Below are positions 1 through 7,477 of a stretch of 23,189 nt of DNA, in pieces. The first letter of the stretch is position 1. Every line of letters starts with the position of its first letter. Where the stretch lies: positions 1-23,189 of the forward strand of contig CALEVL010000234.1 of NCBI GenBank assembly GCA_937924675.1, given 5' to 3'. Origin of the DNA: an uncultured Ignavibacteria bacterium. Lineage in GTDB: Bacteria; Bacteroidota; Ignavibacteria; Tepidaquicellales; Tepidaquicellaceae. A program made the translations under genes and the position numbers. Below the pieces are notes generated by a model. It saw nothing but the letters and a program-made list of their open reading frames with translations. It was not told the DNA's origin and did no database searches.

Positions 1-38
1 GACTCAGCGGGATGACTAAGCGGGAGACTCAGCGGGGA
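1..38. repeat. Short tandem repeat at the left window edge (13-bp unit)
   Basis: Three consecutive copies of a unit reading approximately GACTCAGCGGGAT occupy 1-13, 14-25 and 26-38. The second copy is one base shorter and has C to A. The array may extend beyond the window. No coding frame or spacer structure is visible in it. Confidence 0.75.
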
Positions 39-171
39 CGAGAAAACTATGACAATCTTCTGCATTTTATTAGAGCAATCTTAAGCATACATTTACGTAA
101 GATATGATAGAGCTTCCTCCCGACAACATAGATTGTTGCCATTCAAGTAAAATTAACATTCAATACTTGTT

Positions 172-2643
172 ATGGTTAGAAGTTACAGATATATCATTTA
201 TTTTGTTTATGCCTTAGCGGCGCTTGCAATTGGAGTTTCAGCCGTAAGCCGATTGTATATAAAAGCTGACCTTCCTTTTGAATACGGCTCCTCCCGCCAC
301 GAATCATTTATTGAAAGCAGTTTCGCTGAATTCACTACGGGTGATCAGATCATTGCTGTTGATGGCATTCCTGTTGAATCAGCATTTGAGATTGAAATAA
401 TAGTGGACAATAAACTGCCCGGCGATATTATTCCTGTTACTTTTGCCGATCGTTCATCCGTAACCAAATCTTTGCCGGTCACTCTTGTCAAATACTATGA
501 TGATTATCTCTTCATCATCGTTACTACAATAGCGGGATATGCCTTTTGGATATTGGGAGTATTTGTGATCGGCTCAAAGCCAAACGACAAGGCGGCAGTT
601 CTCTTGTTTCTGACACTTGTTACTTTTTCGGTTGCCATTCTTTCAACATCCGGACATTACGGGAGAGGTTCTGACTGGATAGGATATATTGACCGTATTT
701 CACATGTACTAAGTTATCTCTGGGGAAGCATCTTCTTTCTGCAGTTCATGATGAACTTTCCTTTTGAAGCTTCAAAAGGAACAAAGCGAATATCATATCT
801 GATGTATCTTGTGATTTCGGTATTCTCTGTACTTGCTTCATACACTTGCTATGTTACATTGCGTGATCTGAACACTCCTTGGCATGAAGTCAATGAGGAA
901 ATATGGAAGATCAGCGAAATGATACTCTTTGCATGCCTGATTGCGGGAACATTGATACTGATCATTAAGTACATGAGAATGAGTGATAAGGAAAGCAAGA
1001 GAAAGATCGAGTGGATATTCTGGGGCATAGCACTTGGAGTCGGACCGTTCATTATCTTCTGGCTCGTTCCAAACATATTCGAACTGAAATACATGATCAG
1101 TGAAGAATTCATACTTGCATTTCTGCTTGTAGTGCCTGTATCATTTGCCATAGCAGTAGTGAAGTATCATGTTCTTGACATAGAAGTGATCATAAAAAGA
1201 AGTATAATATATTTTGCTCTGATCGGGATTCTGATATTCTTCTACTTCGAAGTGATCTTTATATCAAGCAATTATTTTACAAAGTATTTCGGCTATGAGT
1301 CTAAAGTCTTCTATATCCTGGCTGCCATCCTTATTGCTCTTCTGCTAAACCCGTTGAGACTTAAGATCAAGAGTCTTGTTGACAGGTTTTTCTACAGAGA
1401 AAAATATGCATTCGATAAAGCTATCCAGAAAGTAACTTCTGCAACAAAAGAATGTCATACGTATGAAGAGATTGGCAAAACACTGCTTGAAGAGATCAAC
1501 ATACTAATTCCCGTAAAATCCATTGCAATAGTTTCAAAAACTTTGACTGGGGACAGGATCCGAGTTCTTTCACAGAATAATTTTGATGTGCTTCAGAAGA
1601 ATATCGGAGCATTTCGTGTGAAGAATCTGCTTTCGAGAGTCGATCTTCCTTTTTCATTAACGCAGAAAGTTGAACCCGGAATTCAATTTAATAACAAACT
1701 CGAGGCGATTCTAAAGAGATGGCAGATCGCACTGATTATACCGCTTTCATTTGACTCCAGCGAAACAGTCGGCGCCATTGTTATGGGAGATAAGTTATCC
1801 GGCATGAGATACTCGCAGTCGGACCTTCAGCTATTGAACACAATTGCTTCATCGGCTGCGCTTTCAATAAAGAGAATGGAACTTCAGGAGAAGCTTTTCA
1901 TGGAAGAAATGGAACTCGAAAAAGCAAATGAACTAAGTGAGCTTAAGTCATACTTTGTTGCAAGCGTATCACACGATCTTAAGACTCCGCTTTCTGCAAT
2001 CAAGATCTTCTCTGAACTGCTTCAGAATGAAAACATTACAAAGGAAAAGTCCAGGGAATATCTTTCCATCATTGAAGGTGAAACGGAAAGACTAAAGCGA
2101 ATGATTGACAATGTTCTGAACTTTTCAAAGATTGAGAAGGGACTAAAGCAATTCAACTTCAGGAAACTTGACCTGAATGAAGCCGCAGATGTAGTGATGG
2201 AGAGAATGAACTATGAACTCAACATGCAGAAATTCAAAATTGACAAGTCAATTTCTTCAGAACCTCTTTACATAAACGGAGATCCTGATGCGATCACATC
2301 CATACTTGAGAATCTGATTTCCAACTCAATCAAGTATTCAGAAAAGAATAAACTTCTAAGGATCAGTACGAAACGTATGAACGGAAATGCAGAAGTGACA
2401 GTAGAAGATGCCGGCAGAGGAATATCCGAAAGCAATCTCAGGAATATTTTCGATCCGTTTTACAGAGAGGTCAGTGCAGAGAAATCAAGTGTAAAAGGAG
2501 CAGGGCTAGGGCTGGCAATTGTAAGAAATATTGTTGAGGCGCATAATGGAAACATAGAAGTAGAGAGCAAAGTCGGACAAGGAAGTACATTCCACATAAT
2601 TTTTCCCGAATACAAAAATGGAAACAAGAATACTAATAATTGA
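172..2643 (+). CDS. Membrane sensor histidine kinase with extracytoplasmic PDZ-like segment, GAF-like and HisKA/HATPase_c domains
   Basis: An 823-aa sensor kinase that should autophosphorylate on His and pass phosphate to response regulators. TM segment 1 lies at about residues 7-29. It is followed by a PDZ-like extracytoplasmic stretch (about 45-105, motif TTGDQIIAVDGIPV) and then about seven more hydrophobic segments up to residue 392. The motif DRFFYREKY at 404-412 is typical of ComP-like multi-TM kinases. A GAF-like domain (about 415-568) and a short helical linker lead to the H-box SHDLKTPL with H601. The N-box is ENLISNSIKYS (713-723), G1 is DAGRGI (746-751) and G2 is GAGLGL (776-781). 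All kinase motifs are intact. It starts with ATG without a clear Shine-Dalgarno; TATGAT at 103-108 is a possible -10. Its 3' end overlaps the next regulator gene by 26 nt, which indicates co-expression. The signal sensed is unknown. Confidence 0.93.
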   Translation: MVRSYRYIIYFVYALAALAIGVSAVSRLYIKADLPFEYGSSRHESFIESSFAEFTTGDQIIAVDGIPVESAFEIEIIVDNKLPGDIIPVTFADRSSVTKSLPVTLVKYYDDYLFIIVTTIAGYAFWILGVFVIGSKPNDKAAVLLFLTLVTFSVAILSTSGHYGRGSDWIGYIDRISHVLSYLWGSIFFLQFMMNFPFEASKGTKRISYLMYLVISVFSVLASYTCYVTLRDLNTPWHEVNEEIWKISEMILFACLIAGTLILIIKYMRMSDKESKRKIEWIFWGIALGVGPFIIFWLVPNIFELKYMISEEFILAFLLVVPVSFAIAVVKYHVLDIEVIIKRSIIYFALIGILIFFYFEVIFISSNYFTKYFGYESKVFYILAAILIALLLNPLRLKIKSLVDRFFYREKYAFDKAIQKVTSATKECHTYEEIGKTLLEEINILIPVKSIAIVSKTLTGDRIRVLSQNNFDVLQKNIGAFRVKNLLSRVDLPFSLTQKVEPGIQFNNKLEAILKRWQIALIIPLSFDSSETVGAIVMGDKLSGMRYSQSDLQLLNTIASSAALSIKRMELQEKLFMEEMELEKANELSELKSYFVASVSHDLKTPLSAIKIFSELLQNENITKEKSREYLSIIEGETERLKRMIDNVLNFSKIEKGLKQFNFRKLDLNEAADVVMERMNYELNMQKFKIDKSISSEPLYINGDPDAITSILENLISNSIKYSEKNKLLRISTKRMNGNAEVTVEDAGRGISESNLRNIFDPFYREVSAEKSSVKGAGLGLAIVRNIVEAHNGNIEVESKVGQGSTFHIIFPEYKNGNKNTNN

Positions 2644-3541
2644 AGATGACCCTGCAATTCAGACAGGTATGAAGGATATGCTGGATCTGGAAAGCTATAA
2701 GACGATCCTCTGCTCAGACGGCAGAGAAGGTCTTGAAACGGCTTTGAAAGAAAATCCGGATCTTGTGCTTCTTGACATCAGTCTCCCATCGATGAATGGA
2801 TTTGATGTTTGCAGAAAACTCAGAGAAAAGAATTTCCATAATCCGATCATAATGCTCACATCAAGGAGCGAACAGGTTGACAAAGTACTCGGCCTGGAGC
2901 TTGGCGCAAATGATTATGTGACGAAGCCTTTCGATTCGCGGGAACTTCTGGCGCGCATTCATACTCAATTGCGAAGCCATGAGATTTCGAACAGGAAGTT
3001 TTACAAGGATGAAGCAATTGACAGCGAACATTCCGTGAGGAAGCTTCTTGCAATAATGTTCACAGACATAAAAGATTATTCAAAGAAGATGGGAAGTGAT
3101 GAGAATCTTGCAATAAAACTTCTCGGAATTCACAATGATATTGTGAAAGAAGTTGTAAAATTTTATGACGGGAAGATAAAGGAAGTTATAGGTGATGCAT
3201 TTGTGGTTTCATTTGAGAGTGCACTCGAAAGTGTTGAATGCGCGTGTGAGATTCAGAAGAGGTTCAGGACTTATAATGAACAGTCTGGTGACGATGAGAA
3301 GATAGTGATTCGGATAGGCATTCATCTGGGTGATGTGATTGAGTATGATAATAAGATCATTGGTGATGCCGTGAATATTGCAGCACGGATTCAGGAAAAT
3401 GCCGTGCCCGGCGGAGTAACAATGTCTGAAAGCGTGTATTCAGCAATTAAGAATAAAGTGCACTTCAATATTGTCTTTACAGGAGAGAAGAGTTTGAAAA
3501 ATATAAAAGAGCCTTTAAACATTTATGTGGTCGAATCTTAA
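2618..3541 (+). CDS. Response regulator fused to a class III nucleotide cyclase catalytic domain
   Basis: A 307-aa two-domain protein. Residues 1-120 are a receiver domain with acidic pocket E9/D10/D11, phosphoacceptor D53, T81 and K103. Residues about 143-307 are a class III cyclase homology domain. The two metal-binding Asp are D150 (in FTDI) and D193 (in IGDAF), and the transition-state pair is N253/R257 (in VNIAARI), so it looks catalytically competent. The specificity positions are unusual. E189, four residues before D193, sits where adenylate cyclases have Lys and guanylate cyclases have Glu. K246, three before the G of GDAVN, sits where adenylate cyclases usually have Asp or Thr. Whether it makes cAMP or cGMP is therefore open. 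The start codon lies inside the upstream kinase gene (26-nt overlap), so the kinase at 172-2643 is the likely phosphodonor. No DNA-binding domain is present; output would be a second messenger. Confidence 0.93.
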   Translation: METRILIIEDDPAIQTGMKDMLDLESYKTILCSDGREGLETALKENPDLVLLDISLPSMNGFDVCRKLREKNFHNPIIMLTSRSEQVDKVLGLELGANDYVTKPFDSRELLARIHTQLRSHEISNRKFYKDEAIDSEHSVRKLLAIMFTDIKDYSKKMGSDENLAIKLLGIHNDIVKEVVKFYDGKIKEVIGDAFVVSFESALESVECACEIQKRFRTYNEQSGDDEKIVIRIGIHLGDVIEYDNKIIGDAVNIAARIQENAVPGGVTMSESVYSAIKNKVHFNIVFTGEKSLKNIKEPLNIYVVES

Positions 3542-3564
3542 ACGTAAATCTAAATAATCAATCT

Positions 3565-4245
3565 ATGATCAGGATACTTGTTATCGAAGATGATCCTGCA
3601 ATTTCAACCGGACTCAAAGAGAGTCTTGAAAATGAGGGATATAAAATAATTGTCAGGAATGACGGAGAGGATGGACTCAATTCGGCTTTCAACGAAAATC
3701 CTGCTCTGATATTGCTTGACATCATGCTTCCGTCAATGAGCGGGCTTGAGATTTGCATGAAGCTCAGAAAGCAGGGAGTCGTTACTCCTATTATAATGCT
3801 TACTGCCAGAGGAGATGAAGCCGATAAGCTTTTGGGATTTGAACTCGGTGCGGATGATTATGTTACTAAACCGTTCAGCATGAAGGAATTGATTGCCAGA
3901 ATAAAAGCAATTCTGAAAAGGCGGATTGCCATTGAAGACAGCTTTGATTTTTATGAGTTTGAGGATGTGAAAGTGAATTTCAAGAGCATGGAAACGACTA
4001 AAGATGACAAACCCGTGAAGATGTCTCTTAAAGAATATGAACTGTTAAAATATTTCATCAGGCATATTGATGAAGTGGTTACCAGGAATATGCTTCTGGA
4101 TGAGGTCTGGGGATATGATGTATTTCCTACAACAAGGACCGTTGACAACTACATACTAATGTTGCGGAAAAAGATTGAAACAAATCCGGCGATTCCAAAA
4201 CATATACAGACAATACATTCTGCCGGATACAAATTTGTGAAGTGA
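3565..4245 (+). CDS. OmpR/PhoB-family response regulator
   Basis: A 226-aa transcriptional regulator. The receiver domain is at 1-118 with D9/D10, phosphoacceptor D52 in LLDIMLPSMSG, T80 and K102. The winged-helix DNA-binding domain is at about 128-226 with the typical LKEYELLKYF, TTRTVDNYI and IHSAGYKFV segments. It lies 23 nt after the cyclase-type regulator, and the two receivers are clearly similar (both begin with an IEDDPAI motif and share SLPSM/MLPSM around the acceptor Asp), which suggests duplication of the receiver. It is the third gene of the kinase cassette and gives the system a DNA-binding output. The target promoters cannot be read from this window. Confidence 0.95.
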   Translation: MIRILVIEDDPAISTGLKESLENEGYKIIVRNDGEDGLNSAFNENPALILLDIMLPSMSGLEICMKLRKQGVVTPIIMLTARGDEADKLLGFELGADDYVTKPFSMKELIARIKAILKRRIAIEDSFDFYEFEDVKVNFKSMETTKDDKPVKMSLKEYELLKYFIRHIDEVVTRNMLLDEVWGYDVFPTTRTVDNYILMLRKKIETNPAIPKHIQTIHSAGYKFVK

Positions 4246-4270
4246 ATAAGCTTAAAGCAAAGAATTGATC

Positions 4271-4296
4271 AAAAGTTCATACCGGCACTGTATGAA
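4271..4296 (-). terminator. Possible intrinsic terminator of the GNAT gene at 4318-4827
   Basis: TTCATAC (4276-4282) and GTATGAA (4290-4296) form a perfect 7-bp stem with a 7-nt loop. Read on the minus strand, the stem is followed by CTTTT. It lies in the convergent gap between the OmpR-type regulator and the acetyltransferase. The T-tract is short, so the call is tentative. Confidence 0.4.
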
Positions 4297-4317
4297 GTCT
4301 GCAAGTTCAATCTCAAC

Positions 4318-4827
4318 TCAATCTTTTCCGGATGTGTGATCATTACAGAAGAAGGAAAACTTTCTTCCAAAGTATTCTTTTTCTCCCAGGTAAATCAAAC
4401 CGATTTTTTCAATGACTCTTATCGAAGCAATATTTTGAGGATATGCCAGAGCAACAATCTTTTCAAGTCCGAGATTTTCCGTTCCGTATTTTAGAGTTTC
4501 CAGTGCAATTGACGTTGCAATTCCTCTGCCCCAGTATGGTTTATCAAGCAGGTACGCGATTTCAATATTGCCGTCAGGCAAAGTATTGAACCCGCAATGC
4601 CCGATCAGCTCTCCCGTTAACTTATCAACACATCCCCATATTCCGAAGCCTTTTATTTTGTAACTTCTGATAAATGCACTGAGCATTTGTCTTGTTGCAT
4701 TCTCGTCAACCGCGCCGCCGAGTCCGATATATTTCATAACATCTTCATCGGCATACATTCTGCTCATAGCCGGAAGGTCATCATCTGTAAACTTCCGCAG
4801 AAAAACATCTTTTGTTTCAATGTTCAT
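4318..4827 (-). CDS. GNAT acetyltransferase, RimJ/RimL type
   Basis: A 169-aa acetyltransferase using acetyl-CoA. The N-terminus (VFLRKFTDDDLPAMSRMYAD) and the pyrophosphate-binding loop YWGRGIAT at 98-105 are typical of the RimJ/RimL-like GNAT subgroup. So is the downstream NIASIRVIEKIG segment (132-143), the conserved motif B/C region. Members acetylate ribosomal-protein N-termini or small amines, and the substrate here cannot be inferred. It is transcribed divergently from the M61 peptidase gene, with an 80-bp shared intergenic region, and ends opposite the two-component cassette. Confidence 0.9.
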   Translation of the reverse strand: MNIETKDVFLRKFTDDDLPAMSRMYADEDVMKYIGLGGAVDENATRQMLSAFIRSYKIKGFGIWGCVDKLTGELIGHCGFNTLPDGNIEIAYLLDKPYWGRGIATSIALETLKYGTENLGLEKIVALAYPQNIASIRVIEKIGLIYLGEKEYFGRKFSFFCNDHTSGKD

Positions 4828-4907
4828 TATCAGTAGGAATAATTTTAGGAGAAACTTTTATACGTTCCAATGCGTATTTTGAGTAACTTATAACATCAAT
4901 CCAAACC

Positions 4908-6767
4908 ATGACAAAAAGAATAGCACTTTTAATAATTCTGCTTGTATCGTCAAACTCATACTCACAGATCACACAGGATGACAAATACAAATACTCTGTT
5001 GACCTTAATAATGTTACAGACAACAAGCTGACCATTGAGTTGATAACTCCAAAGACTGATGCTTCTGTTGTTAGATTCATGCTGCCGGCAATGGTTCCGG
5101 GTACATATTCTGTGTATAACTTCGGAAGATTTGTATCCGATCTCAAGGCATTTGACAATTCAGGAAACGAACTTGCTGTTACAAAACCGGATATTGACTC
5201 ATGGGAGATAGCCAATGCTGCAGACCTATACAGGATCACATATAAAGTCAGACAGACATTCGGCGATAAGGAAGAACCTAAGATATTCGAACCGGTAGGA
5301 ACAGGAATATCAGAAGGTGAAGTATTTGTGTTCAACAATCAGGGTTTCTTCGGTTATTTCGATGGACTTCTAAAGAATGAGTTTGAGCTTAAATTCAAAA
5401 AGCCGCAGGGTTTCTTTGGGGCAACCAGCATGATCCCGGTTTCCAGGGATGATACAGAGGAAATTTTCACTGCTCCCGATTATAATACAGTGGTTGACAA
5501 TCCGATAATGTTTACCGTGCCTGATACAGCAACCATAAGATTTGACGAAATGAATGTTCTCATATCAGTGTATTCACCCGGTAAAGGCATTACCGCTAAA
5601 GATTTTCAGGAACCAAACAGGAAACTACTTGAGGCAATCAGAAAACACCTTGGAGGAACACTGCCGGCTGACAGATATACCTTCTTGTATTATTTTGCAG
5701 ACATGACTTTAGTAGGCTCGGGAGATTTCGGAGCACTTGAACATAATTATTCCTCATTTTATTACATGCCGGATTTTCCTGCACAGGCAAAGCCGTTCAT
5801 CCTGAAGCAAATGCAGTCAACCAATGCCCATGAGTTCTATCACATTATTACCCCGCTTAATCTTCATTCGGAAGAAATCGGCGAATTTGATTTCAACAAT
5901 CCCAAAATGAGCAAGCATCTTTGGCTCTATGAAGGAACTACTGAGTATTTTGCGGATTACATTCAATTGAAAGAGGGTTTGATCAGCATGGATGAATTCA
6001 AGGAGAAGCTCGTGGAAAAACTAAACGGGTCAATGAATCACAATGATTCGCTTGCGTTTACGACTATGAGCGCCGGGGCTCTTGATGAACACAAAGATGA
6101 ATACAGAAATGTTTATCAAAAGGGTGCTTTGATCGGACTTTGCCTTGACATTTTAATTCGAGCCGAATCCGGCGGACAGCAGGGTTGGCAGGATATAATA
6201 AACAAGCTTGTTTTGAAATACGGAAAAGACAGATCATTCAAAGATGATGAACTCTTTGGGGAGATAGAAGCATTGACTTCTCCGAAGATCAGAGAATTTC
6301 TCGATACTTATGTTGACGGAAACAACCGGATACCTTACAATAAATATCTTTCCATGATAGGACTTAAAGTTGAGAGCACTCCATATCAGGTTGCAGATAA
6401 AGGAGAGATACAAATGGGATTCAATCCAGCCACATACAGACTAAAGGTGAACAAGCTGATAAATCCTGACAATGAAATTGTTAAGAGTCTCGGATTGAAA
6501 GAAGGAGATGAGTTTGTTTCATTCAACGGTAAACAGATAAATTATTTGAATGCGATGGACATGTTTGGTTCGCCAAATAATCCAACGAAACAGGGAGACA
6601 AGCTTGAACTGGTCGTGGCTCGGGAAACCGGGGGAAAGTCGGAACAGGTTACACTCAAGACAACGATCAATAATACAAAAACAGAATACGAATTCTCTGT
6701 TAGCGAAGCAAAGAACAAGACCGCAGATCAGGAATCATTAATGAAATCATGGCTTGGAAAGAATTGA
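4908..6767 (+). CDS. Secreted M61-family (glycyl aminopeptidase-like) metallopeptidase with C-terminal PDZ domain
   Basis: A 619-aa exported peptidase. Residues 1-20 form a signal peptide (KR, hydrophobic core, SNSYSQ cleavage region). An N-terminal beta domain (about 25-200) precedes the catalytic gluzincin domain. That domain carries the family G-x-x-E-H motif (GALEHN, 275-280), the zinc motif HEFYH at 308-312, and the third ligand E342 in LYEGTTEYFADY. A PDZ-like domain follows at about 505-572 (LGLKEGDEFVSFNG). This is the normal order and approximate length for M61 proteins, which release N-terminal residues such as Gly or Ala from peptides. It starts with ATG, without a recognisable Shine-Dalgarno. 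It probably acts in the periplasm or outside the cell. No operon partner is evident; the next gene on this strand has its own strong ribosome binding site. Confidence 0.93.
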   Translation: MTKRIALLIILLVSSNSYSQITQDDKYKYSVDLNNVTDNKLTIELITPKTDASVVRFMLPAMVPGTYSVYNFGRFVSDLKAFDNSGNELAVTKPDIDSWEIANAADLYRITYKVRQTFGDKEEPKIFEPVGTGISEGEVFVFNNQGFFGYFDGLLKNEFELKFKKPQGFFGATSMIPVSRDDTEEIFTAPDYNTVVDNPIMFTVPDTATIRFDEMNVLISVYSPGKGITAKDFQEPNRKLLEAIRKHLGGTLPADRYTFLYYFADMTLVGSGDFGALEHNYSSFYYMPDFPAQAKPFILKQMQSTNAHEFYHIITPLNLHSEEIGEFDFNNPKMSKHLWLYEGTTEYFADYIQLKEGLISMDEFKEKLVEKLNGSMNHNDSLAFTTMSAGALDEHKDEYRNVYQKGALIGLCLDILIRAESGGQQGWQDIINKLVLKYGKDRSFKDDELFGEIEALTSPKIREFLDTYVDGNNRIPYNKYLSMIGLKVESTPYQVADKGEIQMGFNPATYRLKVNKLINPDNEIVKSLGLKEGDEFVSFNGKQINYLNAMDMFGSPNNPTKQGDKLELVVARETGGKSEQVTLKTTINNTKTEYEFSVSEAKNKTADQESLMKSWLGKN

Positions 6768-6887
6768 AATGTGAGAGAATCAACTGATTCACCATTGATT
6801 GATGACACGAAGTATTAGGTATGATTCAAAGCTTAGTTGAATTACAAAACGAGACTTTCTATTTTGAGCCATTACAAAATTAATTTT

Positions 6888-6893
6888 AGGAGG
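6888..6893 (+). promoter_or_regulatory. Perfect Shine-Dalgarno AGGAGG that fixes the lipoprotein start at 6900
   Basis: AGGAGG at 6888-6893 is spaced six bases from ATG at 6900. An in-frame ATG at 6837 lacks such a site and would put 21 non-signal residues before the lipoprotein signal. This is the only strong Shine-Dalgarno I see ahead of any gene in the window. Confidence 0.85.
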
Positions 6894-6899
6894 TTGGTG

Positions 6900-7313
6900 A
6901 TGAAGCATTTAGTGAAAGTACCGTTTGCAATTCTTATAATTTCAATACTTGCTGTAGTTTCAGGATGTTCAGGCACTTCACCTGAGTATTCACAATACAG
7001 AAGTGATCTGGACAATCAAATGCAGGAAATGATCAACGTTCTTTTTGGCGGACACAACACAGAGTTTATGGAAAAATATGTCGATCCATCTTACATACAG
7101 AAAATGGGGGGAATGAACAGCGCGATGATACCATTTACAAACGATCGTGCGCGCGCGTTGCAGGCGGCTTTGCGTATAGCAAAACAAACTGAACCAACTT
7201 ATAATCCGGCAGGAAAACAAATGTCATATTTTGGTACGGGACTGCCTGTTCCAATTGTATTTAAGATGAAGAGTGGCAAATGGTATCTTCAGGATGACTG
7301 GCTGAAACAGTAA
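6900..7313 (+). CDS. Small lipoprotein of unknown function
   Basis: A 137-aa protein with a lipoprotein signal: MKHLVK, a hydrophobic core, and a lipobox-like end VVSGC placing the lipidated Cys at residue 23. The mature part is about 115 residues with no repeats. It has an aromatic C-terminus (FKMKSGKWYLQDDW), as seen in small SnoaL/NTF2-like or DUF4878-like lipoproteins; that resemblance is only impressionistic. It stands alone, follows the M61 peptidase by 132 bp, has its own strong ribosome binding site and is closed by a strong terminator, so it looks like an independently expressed monocistronic gene. I do not recognise a specific function. Confidence 0.85.
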   Translation: MKHLVKVPFAILIISILAVVSGCSGTSPEYSQYRSDLDNQMQEMINVLFGGHNTEFMEKYVDPSYIQKMGGMNSAMIPFTNDRARALQAALRIAKQTEPTYNPAGKQMSYFGTGLPVPIVFKMKSGKWYLQDDWLKQ

Positions 7314-7365
7314 AGTTAGAATTCCTTTTACGGTAGGCTATTCGTTTGCACTGTAAAACATTATT

Positions 7366-7405
7366 AATGACCTGCATATATTTTTTCATGCAGGTCATTC
7401 TTTTT
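7366..7405 (+). terminator. Strong intrinsic terminator after the lipoprotein gene
   Basis: AATGACCTGCAT (7366-7377) and ATGCAGGTCATT (7388-7399) form a perfect 12-bp stem with a 10-nt loop, followed by CTTTTT (7400-7405). It lies 52 nt past the lipoprotein stop. On the minus strand it lies downstream of the Ycf48-like gene and might act in both directions, but the T-tract is good only on the + strand. Confidence 0.9.
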
Positions 7406-7477
7406 ATGTCATTCATGTCAGATTTCTGAAATTTTCTTTACAAGAAATCCGGTTGATTGATAAAATGAATCTGCTGA

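Noticed and set aside
4817..5338. Open frame of 173 codons on the minus strand opposite the M61 peptidase gene
   Set aside because: It is antisense to clear peptidase coding sequence, low in complexity and Ser-rich, with no recognisable domain.
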